Source of the DNA: Salinicola avicenniae
GTDB taxonomy: Bacteria; Pseudomonadota; Gammaproteobacteria; Pseudomonadales; Halomonadaceae
Assembly: GCF_023736115.1 (NCBI RefSeq)
Contig: NZ_JAKQZC010000008.1
Coordinates: forward strand, 1-64,000
Direction of reading: 5' to 3'
Length of the DNA stretch: 64,000 bases
In this document: one piece after another, positions 38,155 to 47,226 of the stretch
How the letters are laid out: each line of letters starts with the position of its first letter
Numbering within the stretch: the stretch's first letter is position 1
Position numbers and translations under genes: made by a program
The notes under the pieces: generated by a model
What the model was told of the DNA's origin: nothing
The model's input: the letters and a program-made list of their open reading frames with translations, nothing else
Database searches by the model: none

Positions 38155-40365
38155 ATGTGTATTTGCCGCATTCGCGATCGGGCCGTGGGAGTCCTCGGCA
38201 ATCGAGTCTTCTCCGGTGCCTATCGCGCCCGTTTCCGGACGCATCACAAGATTCGCCTCTCGCTGACAATTGCCAGTGTCGTCCTATGGCATGCGGGGCT
38301 CTCGCAGGCCAATGATCGCTTTCCCGATGGCCGGCTGCCGCCCATCGATGCGCCGGCCGCCGCCTACGGTGACGATGTCCGCCATGGCTCGGACGGCCAT
38401 CCCAATGCCGATGACCTCGCGGGCATTGCCGAGCGCGAGCGCCAGGCCGGTAGGCCCGGGCTGGCGCTTCAGCTGGCCCAGCGGGTACTCGACGACGCGC
38501 CTGACAACCCGCAAGCGATCCGTACCCGCATTTCCAGTCTTGCCAATCTTGGTGCCTATCAGCGTGCCGAGACGCTAACCCGACAGCAGCGGCCCGACTT
38601 CAGTGCGTCGGTCGAGGCGCGACTGCGTGCGGATAGCAGTGTCAGTCGCGTTCGCAACGCTGTCCAGGAGCAGGCCCGACACGAGCGCCGGCAGCGCTAC
38701 GCCGGTCGGGATCGAGCACTCGAGGCATCGCTCGCCCGCTTGAACGCCAATCTGGAGCGATTCCCCGCGCAGAGCCAAGCCTATCGACGTACGCGCTTTG
38801 ACCGGCTCGTGGTGCTGCGTCAGCTACGACGTTTCGACGCGATGATCGCCGATTACGAGGCGCTGGCCGCGCAGGGCATCGAGGTACCCGCCTATGCGCT
38901 GGCGCCGGTGGCCGATGCCTACCTCGCTCGACGTCGACCCGCGCACGCCGAGGCGCTTTATCGGCGTGTTCTCGAGGCCGACCCTCAGGCGCCGCTGGCA
39001 GTACGTACCGGCTACTACTATGCGCTGATCGAGAGCGAGGATTACGAGGTGGCGGCCAAGGTTCTCGCCGAGCTCGATGCCAATACGCCGATATGGCGCT
39101 CGCGATTGAACCCGAAGACGCCACCGGTCCCCAACTGGGAACGCAGTGAAGTCGATCGTTTGCGAGTGCTCGATGCCTCGTATCGCAATCATGAAGCGCA
39201 GGCGCTGACGCGAGCGCAGCGTCTCTACCGCCAGGCGCCACGCAATACCGATGTGATCAACGGCCTGGCGACCGCACAACGTGCCCGTGGCTGGTATGAA
39301 GAAGCCCAGGCGACCGCCGAGTTGGCCGCCGCCTACGCACCGAGCGATCGGGCCACACGGCTCGGCATCGCCGAAAACGCTCAGGACCTCGAAAACTTTC
39401 CGCGCTGGCAACACACCATCGAGCCCTTGGCGGCCCAGTTCCCCACCGACAGCGCCATTCGACGCAATCATAGGGAATGGCGGGATCGACAGCACTTTTC
39501 CCTCGAAGGGCAGGGCAATGTCGGCCGTTCCGACGGCGGCAATGCCGTCAACGGCAGCCGGGATAGTGAGTACCAACTGCGCTTGAACTCGCCCTGGAGC
39601 GAAGGCGGCTACCGGGTCTACATCGAGCAGACCTATCAATGGAGCGACTACGAAGAGGGCGCCGAGCGCTACGACCGCCAGGGCGTCGGTGTCGAACGTC
39701 AATGGCTGCGCCGGCATTGGTGGGCGGCGCTGAGTGGCGAGCGCTTCAGCGACGATATCGGCCTCGAACTTGGCTGGTCGCAGTGGCTCGACGATCGCTG
39801 GCAGTACCAGCTGCGCACTCAGACCCAGTCGCCGGAGACGCCGCTGCGAGCCGAGCGTGACGATCTCGACGGCCGCCTCTATCAGGGGCAGCTGACCTGG
39901 CGGCAGAACGAATCCCGCGAGGCAACGCTGACGCTTGGTGCGCTCGATATCAGCGACGGCAACCTGCGTAGCGACGTCGCCGCCGATCTCACCCAACGAA
40001 TTCAGGCCAGCGCCCACCACCAGACGCAGCTAATCGGCTCGCTCTCCGCCGAGCACAACAGCCAGACCGATACCGACTACTACAACCCGCAAGACACCCG
40101 CACCGCGGGGCTGACCCTCGAACACGACTGGCTCACCTGGCGACGCTACAACCACTCGCTGACGCAGAACGTGTCGCTGGGTGCGGCTTCGGAGTGGGAA
40201 AGCGGTTATGGCAGCGCACCGGGCTATGACGCGCTCTACGGTCACACCTGGCAGCTGACGCGCACCTGGTCGATCAACTATGGCATCGGCTGGGGCAGTC
40301 GCGAGTACGAAGGGGAGCGCGAGAAGCGCTGGTACGGACAGTTGGGTTTCGAGGGAGTGCTGTGA
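38155..40365 (+). CDS. pgaA: poly-beta-1,6-N-acetyl-D-glucosamine export porin PgaA
   Basis: Outer-membrane exporter for partly deacetylated PNAG biofilm polysaccharide. Of 736 residues, roughly 75-440 form tetratricopeptide repeats in the periplasm and the last ~280 are amphipathic strands of a beta-barrel (WSEGGYRVYIEQTYQWS onward). A signal-like hydrophobic segment (RLSLTIASVVLWHAGLSQA) sits at residues ~34-52 behind an unusually long basic N-terminus. The ATG at 38155 has only a weak distant GGTGG, so the start is uncertain (GTG 38185 is the alternative). The stop overlaps the pgaB ATG. Somewhat shorter than E. coli PgaA (807). Confidence 0.88.
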   Translation: MCICRIRDRAVGVLGNRVFSGAYRARFRTHHKIRLSLTIASVVLWHAGLSQANDRFPDGRLPPIDAPAAAYGDDVRHGSDGHPNADDLAGIAERERQAGRPGLALQLAQRVLDDAPDNPQAIRTRISSLANLGAYQRAETLTRQQRPDFSASVEARLRADSSVSRVRNAVQEQARHERRQRYAGRDRALEASLARLNANLERFPAQSQAYRRTRFDRLVVLRQLRRFDAMIADYEALAAQGIEVPAYALAPVADAYLARRRPAHAEALYRRVLEADPQAPLAVRTGYYYALIESEDYEVAAKVLAELDANTPIWRSRLNPKTPPVPNWERSEVDRLRVLDASYRNHEAQALTRAQRLYRQAPRNTDVINGLATAQRARGWYEEAQATAELAAAYAPSDRATRLGIAENAQDLENFPRWQHTIEPLAAQFPTDSAIRRNHREWRDRQHFSLEGQGNVGRSDGGNAVNGSRDSEYQLRLNSPWSEGGYRVYIEQTYQWSDYEEGAERYDRQGVGVERQWLRRHWWAALSGERFSDDIGLELGWSQWLDDRWQYQLRTQTQSPETPLRAERDDLDGRLYQGQLTWRQNESREATLTLGALDISDGNLRSDVAADLTQRIQASAHHQTQLIGSLSAEHNSQTDTDYYNPQDTRTAGLTLEHDWLTWRRYNHSLTQNVSLGAASEWESGYGSAPGYDALYGHTWQLTRTWSINYGIGWGSREYEGEREKRWYGQLGFEGVL

Positions 40366-42524
40366 TGCGAATACCCCAAAACCTGGCGACGACGACGCTG
40401 TTGCTGATAGCGCTGCTGACGTGGACAAGCGGCGTGTGGGCCGGAGAAAAGGACCGCTGGGCGACGGTGACTACGTCTGATCAGGGGCCCGGTGGCACCG
40501 TGCAGATCCCCGCCGGCCATTTCGTCACGCTCGGCTTTCACGACGTTCGCGACGATACCCAACCGGCAGTGGATCGCGACCCCTACGTCGTCAGTACCCA
40601 GCGGCTGGCGGCGCTGTTCGACTGGCTGGCGGCCAACGACTGGCATCCGATTTCACTGGACGATGTGAAAGCCGCTCGAGATGGCGGGGCGTCGCTACCG
40701 CACAACGCCGTGCTGCTGAGCTTCGACGACGGTTTGGCCAGTTTCTACAGCCGGGTCTTTCCGCTGCTGCAGGCGTTCGACTACCCGGCGCTGTTTGCCG
40801 TCGAGACCGGTTGGATCGAGACAGTCGGTCGCGGCGATACCATCGCGGCGGACGATACCGATCCGGTCGCGGCACAACCGGAAGAAGGGGCGATCGTTCG
40901 CAGCGACAGTGCGTCGGCGCCGACCAACGAGGTGCGCTACAACGGTCGCGAGCGCGGCCAAGCCGGTTTCGTCGATTGGGCTCAGGTGCGTGAGATGCAG
41001 GGGTCCGGACTGGTGGAAGTGGCCTCCCACACCGACGATCTCCACCACGGCTTACTGGCCAACCCTCAGGGCAACGTCGAGCCGGCGGCGCTGGTGCGGG
41101 AATACGACGGGGTCAGCGGTCGCTATGAAAGCGATGCCGATTACCGGCAGCGGGTTCGTGACGACCTGAAGCGCAGCGCCGAGATCATCGAGCACCATAC
41201 CGGCATCCGCCCGCGCACGCTGGTCTGGCCCTACGGGGCGACCAATGGCGAGACCGAGTCGCTGGCGCGCGAGGCCGGCTATCGCTACACCTTCAGTCTC
41301 AACGATCAGCGGATCTCGACGCCCGAAAGCGGTCCGGATTTCGGCCGCTTTCTGATCATGGACGACCCGGATCCGGTCGCCGTCGAGAGCCAGATCGCGC
41401 AGACGGTCGCCCCGCCCCGGCGCGTGCAGCGCGCGGTGCAGGTGGATCTCGATTATATCTATGATCCCGATCCGGCCCAGGTGAATGCCAATCTGAGCGC
41501 GCTGCTTGATCGCATTCAGGCGCTGCAGGTGCGGACGGTCTATCTGCAGGCGTTCGCCGATTCCGACGGCGACGGTACCGCGTCCGAACTCTACTTCCCC
41601 AATACCATGCTGCCGATGCGTGCCGATCTCTTTAACCGGGTCGCCTGGCAGCTCAAGACACGCGCCGGCGTCGAGGTCTACGCCTGGCTACCGCTGCTCG
41701 CCTTCGATCTGCCGGACGACGCACGCCAGCAGCGCCTTGCCGTTCGCGCACGCGGTGCCGGTGGTGAGAGTCACGTCGCCGATCGCGATTACCGCCGCTT
41801 GAGCCCGTTCCGGCCGGCGTCGCTGGCGATCGTTCGAGGCATCTACGCCGACCTGGCGCGTAACACGCCGGGCATCAACGGCATCCTGATCCACGATGAC
41901 GCCTATCTGGCCGCCGACGAGGATGCCCAGGCCTGTGCCCCCGAAGCGCGATGGCCCGGCAGTGAGCGAGCGATCACAGACTGCGATCTGAGCGCTCGCG
42001 ACAAGACCCGTGCGCTGATCGATTTCAGCCATCGAGCGGTCGATGGCGCCCGCGAATACGTCAATCTCAGCAACCGCTTCCGGGTCGCGCGCAACCTGTA
42101 TCCGCGCGTCGTGCTCGATCCTGCGGCCGAGGCGCGCTTCGCCCAGGCGCTGGGGCCGTTTCTGGAAAGCTATGACGAAGTGGCGCTGATGGCGATGCCC
42201 TACCTCGACGACGCGGAGATGGCGCGTGACGCCGACACGGCAAGCGAATGGCTGGATGGGCTGGTCGACCAGGTGATGCGCCATCCCCAGGGCCTGAACC
42301 AGACAGTATTCGAGCTGCAGTCCTACGACTGGGCGCGCCAGCGCTGGATCGAACCATCGCGTTTCAAGGGCTGGATGCGGCAGCTGGTGCGACGCGGGGC
42401 CTTGAATCTCGCTTACTACCCGGACGACTTCATCAGCGGCAAGCCGGCCTTTCAGCCCACCTTCGAGGGCATGAGCCTCAATGAATTTCCCTATTCAACC
42501 TCGCATCTCCGGAGTCAGCCATGA
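40365..42524 (+). CDS. pgaB: poly-beta-1,6-N-acetyl-D-glucosamine N-deacetylase PgaB
   Basis: Periplasmic enzyme that de-N-acetylates PNAG before export. The N-terminal CE4 domain shows LLSFDDGLASFYSRVFPLLQ with the catalytic Asp pair, EVASHTDDLHHG with two metal-binding histidines and VWPYG. The C-terminal domain (from about residue 365, VDLDYIYDPDP) is the glycoside-hydrolase-like PNAG-binding domain. The signal peptide ends GVWAGE and has no cysteine, unlike the lipoprotein E. coli PgaB. An acidic insert of ~30 extra residues follows ETGW. ATG at 40365 overlaps the pgaA stop (TGATG), behind GAGGGAG. Length 719. Confidence 0.93.
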   Translation: MRIPQNLATTTLLLIALLTWTSGVWAGEKDRWATVTTSDQGPGGTVQIPAGHFVTLGFHDVRDDTQPAVDRDPYVVSTQRLAALFDWLAANDWHPISLDDVKAARDGGASLPHNAVLLSFDDGLASFYSRVFPLLQAFDYPALFAVETGWIETVGRGDTIAADDTDPVAAQPEEGAIVRSDSASAPTNEVRYNGRERGQAGFVDWAQVREMQGSGLVEVASHTDDLHHGLLANPQGNVEPAALVREYDGVSGRYESDADYRQRVRDDLKRSAEIIEHHTGIRPRTLVWPYGATNGETESLAREAGYRYTFSLNDQRISTPESGPDFGRFLIMDDPDPVAVESQIAQTVAPPRRVQRAVQVDLDYIYDPDPAQVNANLSALLDRIQALQVRTVYLQAFADSDGDGTASELYFPNTMLPMRADLFNRVAWQLKTRAGVEVYAWLPLLAFDLPDDARQQRLAVRARGAGGESHVADRDYRRLSPFRPASLAIVRGIYADLARNTPGINGILIHDDAYLAADEDAQACAPEARWPGSERAITDCDLSARDKTRALIDFSHRAVDGAREYVNLSNRFRVARNLYPRVVLDPAAEARFAQALGPFLESYDEVALMAMPYLDDAEMARDADTASEWLDGLVDQVMRHPQGLNQTVFELQSYDWARQRWIEPSRFKGWMRQLVRRGALNLAYYPDDFISGKPAFQPTFEGMSLNEFPYSTSHLRSQP

Positions 42525-43807
42525 TCGTCGATATCGAAGCGTGGCTCGCGGCCATCGATTGGCGGAACGTGATGTTCGGATTCGCCTTCTACTATCCGAT
42601 CTTCATGGCGTGGATGTGGATCATCGGCGGACTCTGGTTCTACCTGCGTCGCGAGCGCGGCAAGGACATGACACCGCGCCTCGAGACACTGGGGCCGGAC
42701 GCGCCGCACGCCAGCATCATCATCCCCTGCTTCGATGAGGCGGAGCAGGTCGAACAGACGATCGACTACGCGCTGGCGACGCGCTATCCGGATTTCGACG
42801 TGATTGCTATCAACGATGGCAGTCACGACGATACCGGCGAGATTCTCGATCGTCTGTCCGAGAAGTACGCACGCCTGCGCGTGATCCATTTCGCCACCAA
42901 CCAGGGCAAGGCGGTGGCGCTGCGGGCGGGGGCGCTGGCCGCGCCATCTGACTATCTGGTGACCATCGATGGCGATGCGCTGCTGCATCCGGATGCGGTC
43001 TACTGGATGATGCAGCACCTGACCGGCGGGCCGCGGGTCGGCGCGGTGACCGGCAATCCGCGCATTCTCAACCGGTCGAGCCTGCTGGGCCGGATCCAGG
43101 TCGGCGAGTTCTCCTCGATTATCGGTCTGATCAAGCGCGCTCAGCGCACCTACGGCCGAATCTTCACCGTCTCCGGCGTGATCACCGGTTTCAATCGCGC
43201 TGCGCTGGACAGCGTCGGCTACTGGCGTGCCGACATGGTAACCGAGGATATCGATGTCTCCTGGCGTCTGCAGATGCAGCACTGGGATATCCGCTACGAG
43301 CCGGAAGCGCTCTGCTACATCTATATGCCGGAGACGTTCAGGGGGCTCTGGAAACAGCGGCTGCGCTGGGCGCAGGGCGGCGTCGAGGTCATGCTGCGTT
43401 ACGGTCCGCGTCTGCTGGCCTGGCGCCAGCGCCGGTTCTGGGGCGTGGCCCTGGAATATTTCACCAGTCTGATTTGGGCCTACGTGATGCTGGCGATCAT
43501 GGCGCTGTTCGTCGTCGGTCTCGTGGCCCCCCTGCCGCCGCGCTGGCACGTGGCCACGCTGCTGCCGCAGTGGAATGGCCTGCTGCTGGGCGCGACCTGC
43601 CTGATCCAGTTCCTGGTCAGTCTCGGTATCGACCAGCGTTACGAACGCGCCGGCTTTCTACGTCAGTACTGGTGGGTGATCTGGTACCCGTTGATCTACT
43701 GGCTGCTGTCGACGCTGACGGCCGTCGTCGCGCTGCCAAAGACCCTGCTGGCATCGAAACGTCAGCGAGCCCGCTGGCAGAGCCCGGATCGTGGTATCCG
43801 CCCGTGA
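42521..43807 (+). CDS. pgaC: poly-beta-1,6-N-acetyl-D-glucosamine synthase PgaC
   Basis: Inner-membrane processive GT2 glycosyltransferase polymerising UDP-GlcNAc. The 428-residue protein has an N-terminal membrane helix, the GT-A core (ASIIIPCFDE, INDGSHDD, DGDALLHPDA, TEDID) and the QRLRW motif, then C-terminal membrane helices (residues ~310-415). In E. coli, activity needs PgaD and cyclic di-GMP. The ATG overlaps the pgaB stop (ATGA), behind GGAG. Confidence 0.96.
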   Translation: MIVDIEAWLAAIDWRNVMFGFAFYYPIFMAWMWIIGGLWFYLRRERGKDMTPRLETLGPDAPHASIIIPCFDEAEQVEQTIDYALATRYPDFDVIAINDGSHDDTGEILDRLSEKYARLRVIHFATNQGKAVALRAGALAAPSDYLVTIDGDALLHPDAVYWMMQHLTGGPRVGAVTGNPRILNRSSLLGRIQVGEFSSIIGLIKRAQRTYGRIFTVSGVITGFNRAALDSVGYWRADMVTEDIDVSWRLQMQHWDIRYEPEALCYIYMPETFRGLWKQRLRWAQGGVEVMLRYGPRLLAWRQRRFWGVALEYFTSLIWAYVMLAIMALFVVGLVAPLPPRWHVATLLPQWNGLLLGATCLIQFLVSLGIDQRYERAGFLRQYWWVIWYPLIYWLLSTLTAVVALPKTLLASKRQRARWQSPDRGIRP

Positions 43808-43832
43808 CACCTCGAAAAGGAGGCAAATAGAC

Positions 43833-44336
43833 ATGAGCCGAGAACGTCATCAGAGCCCCTGTGCCCGGTTACCCGAGATCATTCGTCGCCCCGATCTGCA
43901 GTCGCGACGTCAGCGCGGCCTGTGCGCGCTGGTTGCCTGCCTCGGCTGGCTGCTGTGGCTCTATCTCTTCCTGCCGTTATCGACGTTGGTTGCCTGGATC
44001 GCCGGGATTCAGCGCTTCGACGCCTATGTGATCGAGAGTCGCGAGCACAGCTGGAGTTCACTGACGGTTTACGCGCTCACCATTGCACTGGCCGGCTGTG
44101 CGCTGCTGCTGTGGGCGTTTTACAACTACCGTCGCTTTCGTCATGTCGACCGCCGCAGCCCCGCGACGGCGGTGACGACGGAGAAGCTGGCGCTCTCGTT
44201 CGGTATTGCTCAACACTCGGTCGACATTCTGCAGGATGACCGCTCCCTGACGCTCGAGCACGATGCGCGTGGCAATATCGTCGGCATCGTGCCGCGAACC
44301 CAATCTGCGGCCTCCCTAGGCGTGCCCGCGAGCTGA
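43833..44336 (+). CDS. pgaD: PNAG synthesis accessory protein PgaD
   Basis: Small inner-membrane partner that forms the PgaCD cyclic di-GMP-dependent synthase. The 167-residue product has two predicted membrane helices (residues ~30-55 and ~75-100) and a C-terminal cytoplasmic tail longer than in E. coli (137 residues). Sequence conservation is low, so the call rests on position and topology. The start at 43833 has a near-perfect AAGGAGG; the open frame extends further up inside pgaC. Confidence 0.88.
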   Translation: MSRERHQSPCARLPEIIRRPDLQSRRQRGLCALVACLGWLLWLYLFLPLSTLVAWIAGIQRFDAYVIESREHSWSSLTVYALTIALAGCALLLWAFYNYRRFRHVDRRSPATAVTTEKLALSFGIAQHSVDILQDDRSLTLEHDARGNIVGIVPRTQSAASLGVPAS

Positions 44337-44342
44337 CATCAC

Positions 44343-45224
44343 CTACAGGCCAGAGGTGGTGGGTAGATGAATCGGCGTTTCGGCCAGGCCGCCGATATCG
44401 GTCACGATCTCGAACAGGGCGCCGGCCAGCGGTTCGTCGGGGCAACCGGTCGCGGCCGAGGTGACGAACAGACGCTCGAGATTGTCGCCGCCGAAGGCGC
44501 ACGAGGTCGGGCGCGAGACCGGTAGCGAGACTTCACGATCCAGTTGTCCGTCGGGGCGATAGCGGGCGACACGAGCGCCATCCCACAGGGCGATCCAGAG
44601 ATTGCCCTCGTGGTCGCAGGTCATGCCATCGGGGAAGCCGCGGCCGCTCGGCAAGCGGATCAGCTCGCGCTTGCCGGAGAGTTCACCGGCGTCGTTCAGA
44701 TCGAAGGCGAATACGGTCTGGCGCGCACTGTCGTTATGGTAAAGTGTGCGACCATCGGGCGCGATCGCGGGGCCGTTGGTGATGGCGTAGTCACGGTCGA
44801 CTTCGCTCAGACCGCGACCGTCGAGACGGTAGAGGTAACCGTTGGCATGCGTTTCGGCGTTGTCCATGGAGCCGAACCAGAGACGTCCCTCCCGGTCACT
44901 CTTGGCGTCGTTGAGGCGATCGCCTTCGGGCAGCCAGTCGATAGGCGTGAGGCGTTTGCCAGGGTGCGGGCCGGTCGCGTCCAGGCTCAGCTCGACAATC
45001 CCCGAGCGCAAGCCGGCGACGAAGTCACCGCCCTCCCGGGGCAGCAGCCAGCAGCAGGCTTCGTCCAGTGTCCAGCTCTGGCGTTCATCGCTGTCGGGGT
45101 GCCAGGCGTGGAGGCGGGCCCGACGAATGTCGACGAACAGCAGCGCGCGGTGTTCGGGGGACCAGACCGGCCCTTCGCCGAGTTCGGCGTTGGCAGGCCA
45201 GATGACAGTCGCGTCCTGGGGCAT
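44343..45224 (-). CDS. SMP-30/gluconolactonase family protein
   Basis: Calcium-dependent six-bladed propeller lactonase family acting on sugar lactones such as gluconolactone. The 293-residue protein shows the expected metal ligands: Glu in ELGEGPVW near residue 15, Asn in RLNDAKSD, Asn in TNGPAIAPDG and Asp in FPDGMTCD. The true substrate is unknown, because no sugar dehydrogenase or transporter gene is adjacent. Start at 45224 is chosen for its AGGAGAG and the family N-terminus; the open frame continues upstream to 45530. It converges on pgaD with a 6-nt gap and diverges from the next gene. Confidence 0.88.
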   Translation of the reverse strand: MPQDATVIWPANAELGEGPVWSPEHRALLFVDIRRARLHAWHPDSDERQSWTLDEACCWLLPREGGDFVAGLRSGIVELSLDATGPHPGKRLTPIDWLPEGDRLNDAKSDREGRLWFGSMDNAETHANGYLYRLDGRGLSEVDRDYAITNGPAIAPDGRTLYHNDSARQTVFAFDLNDAGELSGKRELIRLPSGRGFPDGMTCDHEGNLWIALWDGARVARYRPDGQLDREVSLPVSRPTSCAFGGDNLERLFVTSAATGCPDEPLAGALFEIVTDIGGLAETPIHLPTTSGL

Positions 45225-45286
45225 GAACGAAGCTCTCCTGAATCGGTGCATGGGGAAAGGAAGCGTTGGCCTGATCCGAAGCGTCT

Positions 45287-45331
45287 CTTCAATACCAGAC
45301 CCTTCAATGTTAGCCCCTTCAGTGTTAGACA
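45287..45331. repeat. three 15-bp tandem repeats in a divergent promoter region
   Basis: Units begin CTTCAATACCAGACC (45287), CTTCAATGTTAGCCC (45302) and CTTCAGTGTTAGACA (45317), an exact 15-bp period. They lie between the SMP-30 gene (minus) and the RmlD-like gene (plus). Confidence 0.7.
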
Positions 45332-45412
45332 ATAGTGCCCTGATCGCGCGTCGAGCGCAGTTCCCCAAAAGGGTAAGGATTCCATAGCGATGCAGCGTGT
45401 CGAGGTAGCAAC

Positions 45413-46315
45413 GTGAAGTGTCTGTTGATGCAGCCGGAACACTGTTTGAGTCTGGCGTTGGTGCAGTCGACGGCCGCGCGCGGGGACATCGCGTATGAGC
45501 CGGTGACGTCGCTCGCGGCGATGACGCCACTGCTGTCGCCGGTGCCGGATGCGATCCTGATGCCGCCGCTCGCCGATCCCGGGCGCTGCGAACCGGCCGA
45601 GGTCTACGCTCACGCCGATCAGGTCGAGGCGCTGCTCGATATCTGTCAGGCGCGTCACATTCCGCTGATCTGGTGTGTCTCGGATGCGCTCTACGAGGAG
45701 GGCGCCGACGGCACCATCGATGAGGCGGTGGCGCCCCGTCCGCGTGACGAGACGATGCGTCGACTTGTCGAGGTAGGCGAGCGTGTGCGCCGTCATCCGC
45801 AGCACGTGGTGCTGCGCCTGGGGCCGCTGTTCGGTTTGGTGGGCGACGATGCCTGGCTGAGCGGCCTGGTCGACGCTTTGCTGCGCGGCGAGACGCTGCG
45901 CGCGCCGCAGGATCTGGTGCTCTGTCCGACCTCTGCCCGGTCGGTCGCGCGCGCGCTGACCGGCATGCTGCTGCAGTTTGGCAGCGGCGCGCATGCCTGG
46001 GGGACCTATCACCTTTGCGGTACCGAACCCGTCAGCGCCTACACCTTCGTGTCGACGGTGCGGACCCAGCTGGCGACACGCCTGGAAGGGGCTGGCGCCA
46101 ATGCTGAACTCGGCGAGCTGCAGGCGCTGAATCAGCACCATGACACGCCGTTGCGGCGGGTACTCAACTGCCGCCGATTACTGGATGTGTTCGGCATTCA
46201 TCAGAAATCCTGGCGACTCGAGCTCGACCTGATGCTCGACGACTGGAGTCAGCAACACTTCTCGCAGGACGCGGACGCGCCGCGGGGTAGCAACGAGGCA
46301 GCGGCCGACGCATGA
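45413..46315 (+). CDS. degenerate RmlD-like sugar-nucleotide-binding protein
   Basis: A 300-residue protein resembling dTDP-4-dehydrorhamnose reductase in its overall layout (ICQARHIPLIWCVSDALYEE, VVLRLGPLFG, GTYHLCGTEPVSAYTFV). The N-terminus lacks the glycine-rich NAD(P)-binding motif, and no YxxxK catalytic pair is visible where RmlD has one (DETMRRLVEVGE instead). It may be a non-catalytic binding protein. Start is GTG at 45413 behind CGAGG. It overlaps plsC by 4 nt (ATGA), so the two are translationally coupled, hinting at a lipid or surface-polysaccharide role. Function not known. Confidence 0.6.
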   Translation: MKCLLMQPEHCLSLALVQSTAARGDIAYEPVTSLAAMTPLLSPVPDAILMPPLADPGRCEPAEVYAHADQVEALLDICQARHIPLIWCVSDALYEEGADGTIDEAVAPRPRDETMRRLVEVGERVRRHPQHVVLRLGPLFGLVGDDAWLSGLVDALLRGETLRAPQDLVLCPTSARSVARALTGMLLQFGSGAHAWGTYHLCGTEPVSAYTFVSTVRTQLATRLEGAGANAELGELQALNQHHDTPLRRVLNCRRLLDVFGIHQKSWRLELDLMLDDWSQQHFSQDADAPRGSNEAAADA

Positions 46316-47070
46316 AACCTCTTCGTAGTCTGATCTTTTATCTCGGTTATTTTCTGGCAATCCTGGTGTCAGGACTGCTGATGCTGCCGCTCGGCATGGC
46401 GCTGCCACTGCGCGCGCGTTTCAAGCTGTTCAATTGCCACAATCGCTTCATCGTGCGCTGGCTGTCGCTGACTTGCGGCATTCGCTACCGCCTGCGCGGG
46501 CAGGCGAACGTGCCGCCGGGGCCCTGTGTGGTTCTCGCCAATCATCAGAGCGAATGGGAAACCGTCTATCTGCAGCTGCTCAAGTCACCGATCTGCACGG
46601 TGCTGAAGAAGGAGTTGCTTGAGATCCCGCTGTTCGGCTGGGGCGTAAAGCTGCTCAAGCCGATTCCGCTGGATCGCTCGAAACCCGCCACGGCGATGCG
46701 TCAGGTGCTGTCGCACGGCAAGCAGCGTCTGGATGAGGGGCTCTCGGTGCTGATCTTTCCCGAGGGGACGCGAGTCGCGCCCGGTCAACGGCGGCGCTTC
46801 AACAAAAGCGGGGCGGTGATCGCTTGTCGTGCGGGAGTGCCGGTGCTGCCGGTCGCCCACAATGCCGGCGAATTCTGGGGGCGGCACTGGGTCAAGCAGC
46901 CCGGCACCCTGGATCTGGTGGTGGGCGAGCCGGTCGAAACCGCCGGTCGTCGCCCGGAGGATGTCCTGGCCGAAGTCGAAGCCTGGATTCAAGCCACGCT
47001 CGACGAGATCTCAGGGGTGCCGCGCCCGCCGCAACCGGCACGCGAGGCGCCGGCCGAGCTGCCCTCCTGA
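46312..47070 (+). CDS. plsC: lysophospholipid acyltransferase, PlsC family
   Basis: 1-acyl-sn-glycerol-3-phosphate acyltransferase type enzyme making phosphatidic acid at the inner membrane. The 252-residue protein has an N-terminal membrane helix (residues ~8-33), the acceptor motif NHQSEWE near residue 78, FPEGTR near 150 and the VPVLPVAHN block near 181. The NH-x4-D/E catalytic dyad is NHQSEWE. A separate plsC may exist elsewhere, so the symbol is by family. Confidence 0.87.
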   Translation: MKPLRSLIFYLGYFLAILVSGLLMLPLGMALPLRARFKLFNCHNRFIVRWLSLTCGIRYRLRGQANVPPGPCVVLANHQSEWETVYLQLLKSPICTVLKKELLEIPLFGWGVKLLKPIPLDRSKPATAMRQVLSHGKQRLDEGLSVLIFPEGTRVAPGQRRRFNKSGAVIACRAGVPVLPVAHNAGEFWGRHWVKQPGTLDLVVGEPVETAGRRPEDVLAEVEAWIQATLDEISGVPRPPQPAREAPAELPS

Positions 47071-47160
47071 GGCGAACGGGCCGTCCAGGTACGCTTCGAC
47101 TTCTAGGCCCCGCCTTGATTTGACTTCGCGCCGACCTGACTGTGCGGCGACCCGACATGC

Positions 47161-47186
47161 AAAAGGCGCCCCGTGGGGCGCCTTTT
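47161..47186. terminator. bidirectional terminator between plsC and fabB
   Basis: A perfect 8-bp stem GGCGCCCC/GGGGCGCC flanked by A4 on one side and T4 on the other. It can serve both the plus-strand plsC transcript and the minus-strand fabA-fabB transcript. Confidence 0.9.
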
Positions 47187-47226
47187 GTCGTTCGGTCAGC
47201 TCGATGCGGTCGAGCCGCGTCGTCGG

